64,000 nucleotides of DNA, from positions 1-64,000 of the forward strand of contig NZ_LKET01000027.1 in NCBI RefSeq assembly GCF_001317355.1. Direction: 5' to 3'. The translations under genes were made by a program, and so were the position numbers. The notes beneath the pieces are model-generated. The model made no database searches. It was not told the origin of the DNA and worked only from the letters and a program-made list of their open reading frames with translations. This stretch comes from Oxobacter pfennigii (lineage in GTDB: Bacteria > Bacillota > Clostridia > Clostridiales > Oxobacteraceae). Positions 1 to 8,031 of the stretch are shown in pieces (within the stretch, counting starts at the first letter, position 1; the number at the start of each line of letters is the position of its first letter).

Positions 1-206
<206 letters not shown>

Positions 207-427
207 AGTTTATTTCCTAGCTAGACTTAACTAGCTATTAATTACTGTTCTAGGTTTCTCAAAAGATATTGTGACTAATTATCGAAGATAACTCATTATC
301 CATGATAATTAATTTGGGTTGTTTCAGTCTTACCTGAAACGCTTCACACAATCTCTCACACTGTTCAATTTTCAAGGATCGTTACCGCTCTTTTGAAGCG
401 GCTGCTCCGAGGGGAGCGACATTTACT
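207..427 (-). other. rrn leader region
   Basis: This is transcribed spacer between the rrn promoters and the 16S 5' end. It contains TTGAAAATTGAACAG (minus strand, 361-375), a motif common in Firmicutes rRNA leaders and spacers, and short complementary stretches (GCGTTTCAGG/CCTGAAAC near 325-345) of the kind that form processing stems around 16S. No reading frame here is convincing. Confidence 0.6.
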
Positions 428-456
428 ATCTTATCATCTCTCTTGCCCTCTGTCAA
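428..456 (-). promoter_or_regulatory. rrn promoter P2
   Basis: On the minus strand a perfect -35 TTGACA (451-456) and -10 TAAGAT (428-433) are separated by exactly 17 bp. It lies about 80 bp downstream of a second strong promoter, the usual tandem arrangement for rRNA operons. Confidence 0.8.
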
Positions 457-510
457 CATGGTTTTTGTTGGCAGTTTTTCTTTTTCTCTTCGCAAAAGTG
501 ACGCTTGATT

Positions 511-539
511 AATATATCATCTTTAACTGCGCATGTCAA
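511..539 (-). promoter_or_regulatory. rrn promoter P1
   Basis: On the minus strand -35 TTGACA (534-539) and -10 TATATT (511-516) are separated by 17 bp, a near-consensus sigma-A promoter. It is the upstream member of the tandem pair that reads into the 16S gene. Confidence 0.82.
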
Positions 540-584
540 CATATTATTTTATAACAATCGGCGCTTTCCCCTTCCCCCCGCATT

Positions 585-986
585 TTATATATCGTCAGGC
601 TCTTCGATTTCATAATAATCAGCCTCTACTAAACCTGCCCCCTCGCGGTTTTCTTTCCTTTTATCCTTGTGTTTTCTCTTTCTTTCTCCATGCAATCTAT
701 GTTCATAATAGCTTAAGTCCTTCTCCTCCTTGGCTGCCTTTATCCTTAGATTCAAATCGTCTATTTTACGGCATCTCTCTATTATCCTTTTTTCATCAAA
801 AGCACTCCTTCTGTTCATCTTATATACTAAAGACCCTAAGTCCTTTAAAACCTCATCCCTTTCTTTTTTAAGAGAATTGACCTCAAGCCACACCCTTGCA
901 TCCCCTGCAAACTTACCTGTCTTATGCCCCATAGCTTTCATATACTTATCCATTTCATCCATTACCTTTTCAAAAAAATCAGCCAT
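585..986 (-). CDS. Small charged coiled-coil protein
   Basis: This is a 133-residue soluble protein of unknown function. The start is ATG at 986, preceded by a GAAGTGGGG ribosome site; the frame stays open upstream but has no better site. Residues 1-25 are amphipathic (MADFFEKVMDEMDKYMKAMG). Residues 30-90 look like a coiled coil (VNSLKKERDEVLKDLGSLVY). The C-terminus is strongly basic and then acidic. The segment around LGSLVY and the later helix resemble the neighbouring zinc-ribbon protein (LGELTY), so the two divergent genes may be distant paralogues, the second having kept a zinc ribbon and this one lacking it. No signal peptide or membrane segment is visible. Its 3' end faces the rrn promoters. 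Function is not assigned. Confidence 0.72.
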   Translation of the reverse strand: MADFFEKVMDEMDKYMKAMGHKTGKFAGDARVWLEVNSLKKERDEVLKDLGSLVYKMNRRSAFDEKRIIERCRKIDDLNLRIKAAKEEKDLSYYEHRLHGERKRKHKDKRKENREGAGLVEADYYEIEEPDDI

Positions 987-1128
987 AATACCCCACTTCT
1001 TAATTAATACTAATACTATATAATATGAATAGAATTTCATATGGACAATCAAACATAATGGTTATATTTGGTATTATTTTAGTTTATAATAGCATTAATG
1101 TTATATTAAAATTAAAGGGAGTGATATA

Positions 1129-1542
1129 ATGTCTTTTCTTGATAACCTTACGAAAAAGGTAGGCGATGCTGCCAAGGTTGCCGCTAAAAGGTCCGAGGGC
1201 TTTATGGAAACTACAAAACTGAACATGGCGATCAGCTCTGACGAGGGCAGAATAAAGGCTATATACAATCAGCTGGGGGAATTAACCTACAACAAATTCA
1301 AGGCCGGTGAAATTTCAGATGGTGAGCTTGCGGCATTATGCCTTCAGATCAGGGAAATAGAAAATAACATAGCCGAATTGAAAGAAAAGATAGAAGAGAT
1401 AAGGTTAACCAAAGACCATGAAACCGCTGAATCTTCCTATACGCCTCCTGCTTCAGCCGAAGAGAAGAAGTTTTGCTCCTCCTGCGGTGCGGAAGTATCC
1501 GCCGGAGCAAAATTCTGCTCTTCCTGTGGTACGAGTTTGTAA
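1129..1542 (+). CDS. Zinc-ribbon coiled-coil protein
   Basis: This is a 137-residue protein. An N-terminal helix (MSFLDNLTKKVGDAAKVAAK) leads into a coiled coil (about residues 35-95, with LGELTY and REIENNIAELKEKIEEI). A flexible linker is followed by a C-terminal double CxxC zinc ribbon (CSSCGAEV and CSSCGTSL) of the type that binds one zinc through four cysteines. Such zinc-ribbon_2 proteins are common in Clostridia and mostly uncharacterised. The start is well supported by AAAGGGAGTG seven bases upstream. It is divergent from the coiled-coil gene at 986 and followed by a short R-type terminator hairpin. I infer a scaffold or regulatory role only from the architecture. Confidence 0.85.
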   Translation: MSFLDNLTKKVGDAAKVAAKRSEGFMETTKLNMAISSDEGRIKAIYNQLGELTYNKFKAGEISDGELAALCLQIREIENNIAELKEKIEEIRLTKDHETAESSYTPPASAEEKKFCSSCGAEVSAGAKFCSSCGTSL

Positions 1543-1656
1543 AATATATAGAAAGTGGGATTACCGATTATCCGCAATCACGTTTTTTCTGTCTATGCAG
1601 AGCCGGAGCTTCGTCCATCCTCCGCATTAAAAACACCATAATTGCTGTCAATGTAA

Positions 1657-1695
1657 TGGGGCTGTGTCATTAGTAAAACTGAAGACACAGCCCCA
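1657..1695. repeat. R-family hairpin, shortest form (R1), bidirectional terminator
   Basis: A 12-bp perfect inverted repeat (TGGGGCTGTGTC ... GACACAGCCCCA) with a 15-nt loop sits between two convergent genes. The GGGGCTG...CAGCCCC ends match the R elements at 3331, 5011, 21340, 22024, 26551 and 39138, but the inner stem bases differ and remain paired. It probably terminates both neighbouring transcripts. Confidence 0.75.
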
Positions 1696-1722
1696 TATAT
1701 AATTAAGAGAGGATATAGAAAT

Positions 1723-2556
1723 TTACAAACCTAACCCAGTACTTCCGATATTACTTTTTTCAATATTTCCGTTATTAATCCTGTCTTTCAAAAAATCTTT
1801 TACATGACCCTCGCCTCTCTGAGCACCCTTCCGGAATACCTTCGATATTTCATCTGCCTGCTCATTTGTCAGTATACCATCCTCCACAAGCTCTGAAAGG
1901 AAATTTTCTTTATCTGATACTTTATTTTGCATATATTCACGGCGTTCTTCAAAAGTCATATCTCTAATTTTCTCATGGTCCAGTTCTTTATTTTCTTCTT
2001 CTGTATTCATATATTCAATCACTTTATCTGCCTGCTCCTGAGTGATTGTCCCTTTTTGCACCAGTTCACTCATAATTTCAGATATTTTCTTGTCTCTTTC
2101 TTCTTCATGGATTGAATCAAGTTTATTGCGTATTTCATCTGCTTTTTCCTGAGTTATAATGCCTTCTGTGACTGCCCGTGAATATATATCTTCCTTCACA
2201 GGTTTAAGGCTTTGATTTTTATTGTCTTCAAAATACGCTTCCCTTTCCTCTTCAGTCATATCTTTTACTTTATTTAATTCTTCCTTTCTCTCATCTATAT
2301 TTTTTTGCTGAAGTTCTTTGATTTTATCTGCTGCTTCCTGAGATATAATTTTTTCATCCACAAGAGTCTTTAACTGTTCCTCCATAAATACATCCACAGG
2401 AATAAATGTCCCGGGGAAACCCTTTATTCCGCTTCTTAAAATTCTCTCTTTACCATATGTAGGGTTTTTATTTGTATCTGCCATAGCTATACTTCCAGTT
2501 GTTAAAATAACTCCGCTTATTACTATACCGCCGACTATTCTAATTAATGCTTTCAT
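1723..2556 (-). CDS. Secreted DUF2680-type repeat protein
   Basis: This is a 277-residue exported protein. I chose the ATG at 2556 because AAAGGAAAGTG precedes it and it starts a clean signal peptide (MKALIRIVGGIVISGVILTT, cleavage near AMA-DT). The mature part carries four related helical motifs: KIISQEAADKIKEL, GIITQEKADEIRNKL, GTITQEQADKVIEY and GILTNEQADEISKVF. This is the 'ITqeQAD' pattern of DUF2680-like Firmicutes proteins. Between the repeats lie very acidic/basic segments with a recurrent DMT.EER.Y motif. The function of the family is unknown; it acts outside the membrane. It is convergent with the zinc-ribbon gene and divergent from mntP. Confidence 0.85.
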   Translation of the reverse strand: MKALIRIVGGIVISGVILTTGSIAMADTNKNPTYGKERILRSGIKGFPGTFIPVDVFMEEQLKTLVDEKIISQEAADKIKELQQKNIDERKEELNKVKDMTEEEREAYFEDNKNQSLKPVKEDIYSRAVTEGIITQEKADEIRNKLDSIHEEERDKKISEIMSELVQKGTITQEQADKVIEYMNTEEENKELDHEKIRDMTFEERREYMQNKVSDKENFLSELVEDGILTNEQADEISKVFRKGAQRGEGHVKDFLKDRINNGNIEKSNIGSTGLGL

Positions 2557-2728
2557 AATCACTTTCCTTTCATTTTTTAATTGTTCATCTTGCTTATTTA
2601 GATTATAAACTTCTACTGTGACCATTAGGTGAACATATGGTGAAATATTTGTGACAAAATATAATTATGCTAGATTGGCTGAATTATAGAAATATTGATA
2701 TGGCTTATTATGTTTGGAGGTACTTTAA

Positions 2729-3313
2729 ATGAACCTGATAACCCTGGTGCTTACAGCCTTCGGGCTTTCAATAGATGCTTTTGCAGCTTCCGTAACCAAC
2801 GGAATAGTAATTCACAACCTTAAAATAAAGCATGCGGTAAAAATAGCTCTTTACTTTGGCTTTTTTCAGGCAGTCATGCCCTTGATAGGCTGGTCGGTAG
2901 GTATAAATTTCAGTACATATATTGTTGAGATAGACCACTGGGTGGCATTTTTTGTACTTGGATACATAGGCATCAAAATGGTGGCGGAGAGTTTTAAAAA
3001 AGAAGAAGAAAATGAAGTGCCTTCAAAAGAAGAGAACCCTATAAACGATAAAACTTTGTTTATGCTTGCTGTTGCAACAAGCATAGACGCTCTTGCAGTA
3101 GGCATAAGCTTTTCCTTTCTCAATGTGGCAATTTTGCAGTCTGCCATAGTTATAGGGGTAATAACTTTTATAATATCCTTCGCCGGCGTAATCTTTGGAA
3201 AGAAATGCGGCATCCTGTTTAAAAAAAGGGCAAAAGCATTGGGAGGCATAATATTAGCCCTCATGGGATTTAAGATATTAATGGAGCATACAGGAATGCT
3301 TTCTTTTCTTTAA
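2729..3313 (+). CDS. mntP: Manganese efflux pump MntP
   Basis: This is a 194-residue six-helix membrane protein of the MntP (YebN) family, which exports Mn2+ from the cytoplasm. The family's internal duplication is visible: GLSIDAFAASVTNG near the N-terminus is echoed by ATSIDALAVGISF in the second half, and both carry the membrane aspartates needed for transport. A charged cytoplasmic loop (about residues 88-105) separates the halves, and the length matches the family. A GGAGG site precedes the ATG. Only about 170 bp separate it from the divergent DUF2680 start, and I found no yybP-ykoY manganese riboswitch there. An R element follows it as terminator. Confidence 0.95.
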   Translation: MNLITLVLTAFGLSIDAFAASVTNGIVIHNLKIKHAVKIALYFGFFQAVMPLIGWSVGINFSTYIVEIDHWVAFFVLGYIGIKMVAESFKKEEENEVPSKEENPINDKTLFMLAVATSIDALAVGISFSFLNVAILQSAIVIGVITFIISFAGVIFGKKCGILFKKRAKALGGIILALMGFKILMEHTGMLSFL

Positions 3314-3330
3314 TATAAGCAATTAAAAAA

Positions 3331-3530
3331 GGGGTGTAGCATTTGAAAAAACGCAATGAGCATTGTGAAAGTTCTCTGCAAGCTCTTGGTGACTCTGCCG
3401 CAGAAAATACTTAGAATTTTAGATTGCTTGAACGAATGAAGTTTAAAAATTCTTGTATTTTCAAGGCAGGGAACCTTAGAACTTGCAGAGCTCGAGCACA
3501 GCAATGCAGTGTTTCAAATGCTACAGCCCC
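3331..3530. repeat. R-family palindromic element, full length (R2)
   Basis: About 200 bp form one long imperfect hairpin. The outer arms are GGGGTGTAGCATTTGAAA and TTTCAAATGCTACAGCCCC. An inner arm (GCAAGCTCTTGGTGACTCTGCC) of which the first part pairs back with GGCAGGGAACCTTAGAACTTGC surrounds a conserved apical region (GATTGCTTGAACGAATGAAG). A-runs precede and T-runs follow it, so it can terminate transcription on both strands. It lies between convergent mntP and the beta-CASP gene. The inner part is in the opposite orientation to R4 and R5. Confidence 0.85.
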
Positions 3531-3544
3531 TTTTTGTGTTTACA

Positions 3545-4936
3545 TTATAATTCAAATGTTTCGTATAAATCCGGTACAATGGCTTCGGCATTTGATACTT
3601 CTTTAAGCTTCTCTTTAAGGTTTTCGGCGGCTTCGGCGTCTCCGTGGGTTATAAATATTTTTTTCTTTACACCGTTTTTGATACTCTTAACCCATTTTAA
3701 TATGCCGTTCAAATCGGCGTGGCCGGACAGACCGGGTACGCATTCAACCTCTGCCAGCACTGCAATTTTTTCTCCGAATATTGTTACGGATTTTTCGCCT
3801 TCTAAGATCCTTCGGCCTAAAGTACCCTCGGCCTGGTATCCTACGAAAGCAATTGTGGCTTCCTTTCTCCACAGATTATGCTTTAAATGGTGCTTTATCC
3901 TTCCGGCTTCGCACATGCCGCTGGAAGAAATAATAACTATACCTTTTTTATTATTCAGAAGCTTGGAATCATCCGCCTTTTCAATGATGTTAAGGTTTGA
4001 AAAATTAAGCGGAGCTACGTCGCTCTCTAAAACCTTCAATGCTTCTTCATCATAGCATTCCTTATGCTTTTCAAAAATCTCCGTCGCTTTAATGGCAAGA
4101 GGGCTGTCCATAAATATCTGAACATTTTCAAGCTTATGCCTTTTTTCAATATCCAAATAATAATTTAAAATATACAAAAGTTCCTGGGTTCTTCCGACAG
4201 CAAAGGAGGGTATAACTAGATTTCCGCCTCTTTCCATCGTATTTATTATAATATCATAAAGGCTTTGAGTTTCTTCCCTCATCTCATGAAGCCTGTCACC
4301 GTAAGTAGATTCCGTTATGAGATAATCAGTTCCATCTATATATTCATAATTCCTTATGATAGGTATATCAACATTTCCCAAATCACCGGTAAAGGTTATT
4401 GTCTTCTTCTTCCCTTCATCATTTATATTGAGAATGATGATGGCCGAACCTAAAAGATGTCCTGCGTCTTTTAAAGTCAGGCTGATGTTTTCATCTATTG
4501 TAATTGTTTTATTATAGGTTACAGGCACCACATATTTTGCAACCTTTTCCGCATCTTCAACTGTATATAAGGGCTCTACCGGGTCTAATCCCTTCCTGAG
4601 CCTTTTTTTAGTCTCCCACTGGGCTTCCATCTCCTGGATGTGTCCGCTGTCTTTCAGCATTATACCTATCAGTTCTGCTGTTGCCGATGTGCAGTATATG
4701 CTGCCTGTAAAACCTTTCTTGACTAAAAGAGGTATCCTTCCAGAATGGTCTATGTGGGCATGGGTTAAAATCATAAAATCAATGTCTCCAGGGAAAAAAC
4801 GAAAATTCTCTGAGTTATGCTCTGCCATATTGCCCTGGAACATTCCGCAGTCCACCAAAAATTTTCTTCCTGCAGCCTCTAAATAGTAACAGGAGCCTGT
4901 AACTGTCCTGGCTGCGCCTAAAAATCTTATCTTCAT
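3545..4936 (-). CDS. Metallo-beta-lactamase/beta-CASP ribonuclease-like hydrolase
   Basis: This is a 463-residue cytoplasmic protein of the beta-CASP branch of the metallo-beta-lactamase fold, the group that includes CPSF73-like RNA nucleases. The start at ATG 4936 is chosen because GAGAAGGGA precedes it; the upstream extension runs into repeat R3. Motif 2, THAHIDHSG, lies near residue 60. Further motifs are DAGHLLGSA (motif 3) and FTGDLGN (motif 4). The beta-CASP cap domain follows (FAVGRTQELLYIL, SSSGMCEAGRI), then the C-terminal SGHADLNG and ITHGD motifs. All zinc ligands appear present. The likely role is RNA processing or decay, but the substrate cannot be read from the sequence. Confidence 0.92.
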   Translation of the reverse strand: MKIRFLGAARTVTGSCYYLEAAGRKFLVDCGMFQGNMAEHNSENFRFFPGDIDFMILTHAHIDHSGRIPLLVKKGFTGSIYCTSATAELIGIMLKDSGHIQEMEAQWETKKRLRKGLDPVEPLYTVEDAEKVAKYVVPVTYNKTITIDENISLTLKDAGHLLGSAIIILNINDEGKKKTITFTGDLGNVDIPIIRNYEYIDGTDYLITESTYGDRLHEMREETQSLYDIIINTMERGGNLVIPSFAVGRTQELLYILNYYLDIEKRHKLENVQIFMDSPLAIKATEIFEKHKECYDEEALKVLESDVAPLNFSNLNIIEKADDSKLLNNKKGIVIISSSGMCEAGRIKHHLKHNLWRKEATIAFVGYQAEGTLGRRILEGEKSVTIFGEKIAVLAEVECVPGLSGHADLNGILKWVKSIKNGVKKKIFITHGDAEAAENLKEKLKEVSNAEAIVPDLYETFEL

Positions 4937-5010
4937 AATTAATCCCTTCTCTCTAGCATATAAACTAATTATATAACACGAGAAGATGGTTGCAAAGGGC
5001 AAAGTGCAAA

Positions 5011-5173
5011 GGGGCTGCCGCATTTGAAACAATATAAATGAGCATTTGCGAGAGTTCTCTCTAAAGCTCTTGGTGACTCTGCCAAGATATTACTTAGGAT
5101 TTTAGATGGCAGGAAACCTTAGAACTTGCAGAACTCGAGCACAGCAATGCAGTGTTTCAAATGCTACAGCCCC
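5011..5173. repeat. R-family element with apical deletion (R3)
   Basis: It shares both ends with R2 (GGGGCTGCCGCATTTGAAAC and GTTTCAAATGCTACAGCCCC) and most of the inner arms, but lacks about 40 bp including one apical arm and the conserved loop. It lies downstream of the C39 peptidase gene and upstream of the beta-CASP gene, both on the minus strand, so it probably ends the peptidase transcript. Confidence 0.85.
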
Positions 5174-5208
5174 TAGACCTAGACGCCGAAACGGAAGGTG
5201 CCCCAAAA

Positions 5209-5931
5209 TCATCTGCTGTAGGTTATAGCGTGTTTGCCCATCTGCTCCCAGGCTGCGATGAAGCTTTCCCGATCGACTGCCTTATTCTTCTCCCCTGTCA
5301 AGGGGTCGTTTAAATATATGTTCTTGTTATCATATCCTGTTATGACTACACTGTGCTCTTTTGTTGTGACTTTTATCTTTCCTTTTACAGTCTGCCAGGT
5401 TGCAAACTGGTCTTCTGCAAGTACATTGAAGGTTGTGTTGTTTATGACCCAAACAGGTCTTCCCCTGTCTAAATACTGGAGCACCCATCTGAAGTCCTCA
5501 CCTGTTAAGTTTACTATTTTATATGGAATGTATTTATTGGCAAGCTCCTGGATTGGCTTGTCATAAACCCCCAATCCCGGCTGGCTCATTGTGTAAATAT
5601 TCCCCACGAATCCTGAGTTTGGATGGCCGTACAAGCCGTTTTCCAAATATGGAACCTTCCTTATTTTTTCAGCCAGCTCCATTTTCGTCACTTCAACCCC
5701 CGCATAATTCAGCAGCATGGTAAGGGATGTGACTTCACAGCCTCTGGGAAGCTCAGGCAATTGGGATATTACCGGCACGTCCAGTAAAACCTTCTTTTCC
5801 TCCGGCATATCGGCTAAGGTCATAGGCTTCTTTACCTCCAAATATATTACCGGTCTGGCAAGGATATGGATGGTTATAAAATAGACTTCTGCAATTATAA
5901 GCATTATTAATATATATAATATTTTCTTCAT
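5209..5931 (-). CDS. Membrane-anchored C39-like cysteine peptidase
   Basis: This is a 240-residue protein. One N-terminal hydrophobic segment (residues 3-25) acts as signal anchor or uncleaved signal. An extracytoplasmic papain-like domain of the C39_2/YvpB type follows. The catalytic Cys lies in PRGCEVTSLTMLL, the catalytic His in EHSVVITGYD, and the third residue is supplied by IYLNDPL. A glycine-rich GHPNSGFVGN segment is also typical. Relatives are uncharacterised secreted peptidases or amidases of Firmicutes. It has its own promoter, and repeat R3 lies just behind it. The substrate is unknown. Confidence 0.88.
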   Translation of the reverse strand: MKKILYILIMLIIAEVYFITIHILARPVIYLEVKKPMTLADMPEEKKVLLDVPVISQLPELPRGCEVTSLTMLLNYAGVEVTKMELAEKIRKVPYLENGLYGHPNSGFVGNIYTMSQPGLGVYDKPIQELANKYIPYKIVNLTGEDFRWVLQYLDRGRPVWVINNTTFNVLAEDQFATWQTVKGKIKVTTKEHSVVITGYDNKNIYLNDPLTGEKNKAVDRESFIAAWEQMGKHAITYSR

Positions 5932-5996
5932 AATATCACTGCTCCGGGTAATTTACTAAAATCAGCAGCGGTATTTACTGCCTATATCTTATATTT

Positions 5997-6025
5997 CGTA
6001 TAATTTTAAAAAATATAAAGTCCAA
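5997..6025 (-). promoter_or_regulatory. Promoter of the C39 peptidase gene
   Basis: On the minus strand, TTGGAC (6020-6025) and TATACG (5997-6002) are spaced 17 bp apart, 66 bp upstream of the start codon. Confidence 0.6.
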
Positions 6026-6033
6026 AATCTAAC

Positions 6034-6059
6034 AAAAGGACTGTAAACACAGTCCTTTT
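6034..6059. terminator. Bidirectional terminator after the Spo0E-like gene
   Basis: An 11-bp perfect stem (AAAAGGACTGT/ACAGTCCTTTT) with a 4-nt loop and T-runs on both sides lies 39 bp past the stop codon of the minus-strand Spo0E-like gene. Confidence 0.85.
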
Positions 6060-6097
6060 ATTCAATAAATAATATTTAAAATCCGGTAACACATGTA

Positions 6098-6289
6098 TTA
6101 CATTTTATTTGCCTGTATGGCATAATACTTGTTTAACATCTTGTCCAGCTCTTTGCTGACAAAAATAACATCGGGATTTAATAAATCGCTGTCATCTAAA
6201 ATCAAACTGCATAAGTAGCTTTTTACAATCTCGATACGCGAATATATCCTTTTAGACTCCACACAACACCCTTCTTTCCTCATAGTCAT
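6098..6289 (-). CDS. Spo0E-like sporulation regulatory phosphatase
   Basis: This small protein (63 residues) carries the signature of the Spo0E family of aspartyl-phosphate phosphatases, VSKELDKMLNKYY near the C-terminus (SxELDxxIxxY pattern). The family removes phosphate from Spo0A~P and delays sporulation. The predicted helical hairpin (IYSRIEIVKSYLCSLI, loop, then the signature helix) fits. The start is uncertain: ATG 6289 follows AAAGGG at seven bases; a GTG at 6262 after AGAAGGG is an alternative. An operator-like dyad and its own terminator suggest a single-gene unit. Confidence 0.8.
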   Translation of the reverse strand: MTMRKEGCCVESKRIYSRIEIVKSYLCSLILDDSDLLNPDVIFVSKELDKMLNKYYAIQANKM

Positions 6290-6408
6290 GGTAAAACCCT
6301 TTAATATTCTGCCACAAATTTCAAGGAATGTAAAATTCAACGCATCCAAATTCATGGGAATAATCCCCATTTATTTAGCATATCTTTGTATTTTAACAAC
6401 TATCTTAA

Positions 6409-6431
6409 TTTATCGTATTTTTTTCGATAAA
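6409..6431. promoter_or_regulatory. Dyad upstream of the Spo0E-like gene
   Basis: TTTATCG and CGATAAA form a 7-bp inverted repeat with a 9-bp spacer, 120 bp upstream of the start codon. TTGTTA and TAAATA (16-bp spacer) nearer the gene could be its promoter. This is a possible operator; it does not match a Spo0A box. Confidence 0.35.
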
Positions 6432-6504
6432 AGTTATATTTTATCAATACCCGTAAATATATGGTGTTTAAAAACTTCTACACTACCAATAACACCATAA
6501 AATC

Positions 6505-6549
6505 ACAAAAAAATATGAAAAACGGCAGTGCTGTTTTTCATATTTTTTA
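6505..6549. terminator. Terminator of the uracil permease gene
   Basis: A 13-bp stem (AAATATGAAAAAC/GTTTTTCATATTT) with a 9-nt loop and A/T-runs on both sides lies just past the minus-strand permease stop codon. Confidence 0.85.
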
Positions 6550-6554
6550 ATTTA

Positions 6555-7844
6555 TTAATTATTCCTGTTTATGCCCAACAGGGCGTTTATTATGATTCCG
6601 AATACTGCTGCTGTGGCGATTGCCGGCAGCTTTAATCCAAACATGGGAATAAGTCCGCCTTCAAAAGCAAAGGTACCGCCCAGGCCTATCGTGAGTATTG
6701 TGGATATTATGGCGAGATTTCTTGTATCAAACATGTCCACCTGCTGGCTTATCATTATAGCCAAACCCTGTACTCCTATAACTCCGAAAAGATATATGGT
6801 AATTCCCCCTATTACCGCACCGGGTATTGAATTTACCACGGCGGATAATGTGCCTGAAAATGATATAACCATTGTTATAACAGCCGCCACTATAAGTACC
6901 AAGCTTGAGAAATTTCTTGTAATAGCCATGGTGCTTAAATTCTCGCCGTAGTTTGTTCCTGCAGGACCGCCGATAAGTGCTGAAACTATATCGCCTATGC
7001 CGTCACCTATAAGGTTTAATCCTAATTTGTCGGCTATTTTATATTTCTTCTTGCTTCCTGTTTTTACTGCCAGGTCATTTACGTATAAATCCAGCTGAAA
7101 TAAATGTGCCGATGATTCGGGTATCGTTGCTATGGCAATAGGCATAACAGCCAATGCTGAAGCCAGGCTCATCTTAGGCAGTGTGAAATGGGGCACTGTA
7201 ATCGGCGCAGCGGCTGCAATGCTTCCAAAATCCACAAGTCCGAAAGGTATGCTGACTATATAACCTAAAATTATTCCAAGTAATATTGATAACTGTCCGT
7301 AGGTTCCCTTTAGGAACACCGAGAAAAACATCGTTGCCAAAAGTGTAATAAGGGCCACCGGCCAGTGTGCTGCCGCACCGCTCATGGCAGTTCCTGCCAG
7401 AGATAAACCAATTACGATTGCTATGCTTCCTGTAATGGTTGGAGGAAGTATTTTATCAATTCTTTCTTTACCGAATTTATTTACCATAAAACCTGCTGCA
7501 ATTGATACTAAACCCGATGCCATGATACCAAACTGAGCTTCTGCTATGAGGCTGTCGCTTGCAACCTGTCCGAATTCCTTAACTCCGGTTATGGCGACTA
7601 TGGCTGATATATATGAAAAACTGGAGCCATAGAATAATGGTATCTGCCTTTTAGTAACTACCATAAAGCATAATGTAGCAAAACCGCTGGCAAATAAAGT
7701 TGTGGATACATGGAAGCCTGTAAGTAGGGCAACCAAAACCGTTGCCGGGAACATAATAAGTATCTGCTGCAGTGCAAAGAGTATGAGCTTCCATATAGGG
7801 GGATTTTCGTCGGGTAAATAGCCTGTTAATTTTTCTTCGTTCAT
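6555..7844 (-). CDS. uraA: Uracil/xanthine permease (NCS2 family)
   Basis: This is a 429-residue inner-membrane permease with about 14 helices, of the UraA/PyrP type that imports uracil by proton symport. NCS2 signatures are visible: the substrate-site glutamate in IPESSAHLFQ (helix 8) and GGPAGTNYGENLSTMAITRN (helix 10), plus FYGSSFSYISA near the N-terminus. The start is ATG 7844 behind GGAAGGTGG; an in-frame GTG three codons upstream lies inside that site and is unlikely. A PyrR site and an intrinsic terminator in the leader show control by pyrimidine supply, which favours uracil over xanthine as the substrate. Confidence 0.93.
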   Translation of the reverse strand: MNEEKLTGYLPDENPPIWKLILFALQQILIMFPATVLVALLTGFHVSTTLFASGFATLCFMVVTKRQIPLFYGSSFSYISAIVAITGVKEFGQVASDSLIAEAQFGIMASGLVSIAAGFMVNKFGKERIDKILPPTITGSIAIVIGLSLAGTAMSGAAAHWPVALITLLATMFFSVFLKGTYGQLSILLGIILGYIVSIPFGLVDFGSIAAAAPITVPHFTLPKMSLASALAVMPIAIATIPESSAHLFQLDLYVNDLAVKTGSKKKYKIADKLGLNLIGDGIGDIVSALIGGPAGTNYGENLSTMAITRNFSSLVLIVAAVITMVISFSGTLSAVVNSIPGAVIGGITIYLFGVIGVQGLAIMISQQVDMFDTRNLAIISTILTIGLGGTFAFEGGLIPMFGLKLPAIATAAVFGIIINALLGINRNN

Positions 7845-7883
7845 AATTTCCACCTTCCGTTTTAAAAAATATTAATGATTGCA

Positions 7884-7920
7884 ATAAAAAAACTTCTTAC
7901 CGTTTAACCAGCAAGAAGTT
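7884..7920 (-). terminator. PyrR-controlled attenuator terminator
   Basis: On the minus strand, AACTTCTTGC pairs with GTAAGAAGTT and is followed by seven T residues. It lies between the PyrR site and the permease ribosome site, so it can stop transcription before uraA. Confidence 0.85.
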
Positions 7921-7942
7921 ATTACACAACTAATCTAACATA

Positions 7943-7969
7943 TCTTGCCGGTCTCACGGGACCAACTTA
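7943..7969 (-). promoter_or_regulatory. PyrR binding loop (pyr attenuator)
   Basis: On the minus strand the sequence GGTCCCGTGAGACCGGCAAG matches the conserved PyrR-recognised hairpin (UCCNGNGAG followed by GGCAAG). In known systems PyrR with UMP holds this anti-antiterminator, so the downstream terminator forms. Order and spacing here fit that mechanism. Confidence 0.85.
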
Positions 7970-7995
7970 AAGATACTATTTAATCTGCCTTTCAT

Positions 7996-8024
7996 AGTGT
8001 AACATCAAAATATTTAAAAAACAA
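7996..8024 (-). promoter_or_regulatory. Promoter of the uracil permease gene
   Basis: On the minus strand, TTGTTT (8019-8024) and TACACT (7996-8001) have a 17-bp spacer, just upstream of the PyrR leader and immediately behind the STAS gene. Confidence 0.5.
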
Positions 8025-8031
8025 GAATAAT

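Noticed and set aside
2557-2728. Manganese (yybP-ykoY) riboswitch before mntP
   Set aside because: The gap is short and AT-rich, and lacks the conserved loops of that riboswitch.
3424-3606. Open frames inside the R element at 3331-3530
   Set aside because: The frames are not kept in the other R copies; pairing of arms explains the conservation instead.
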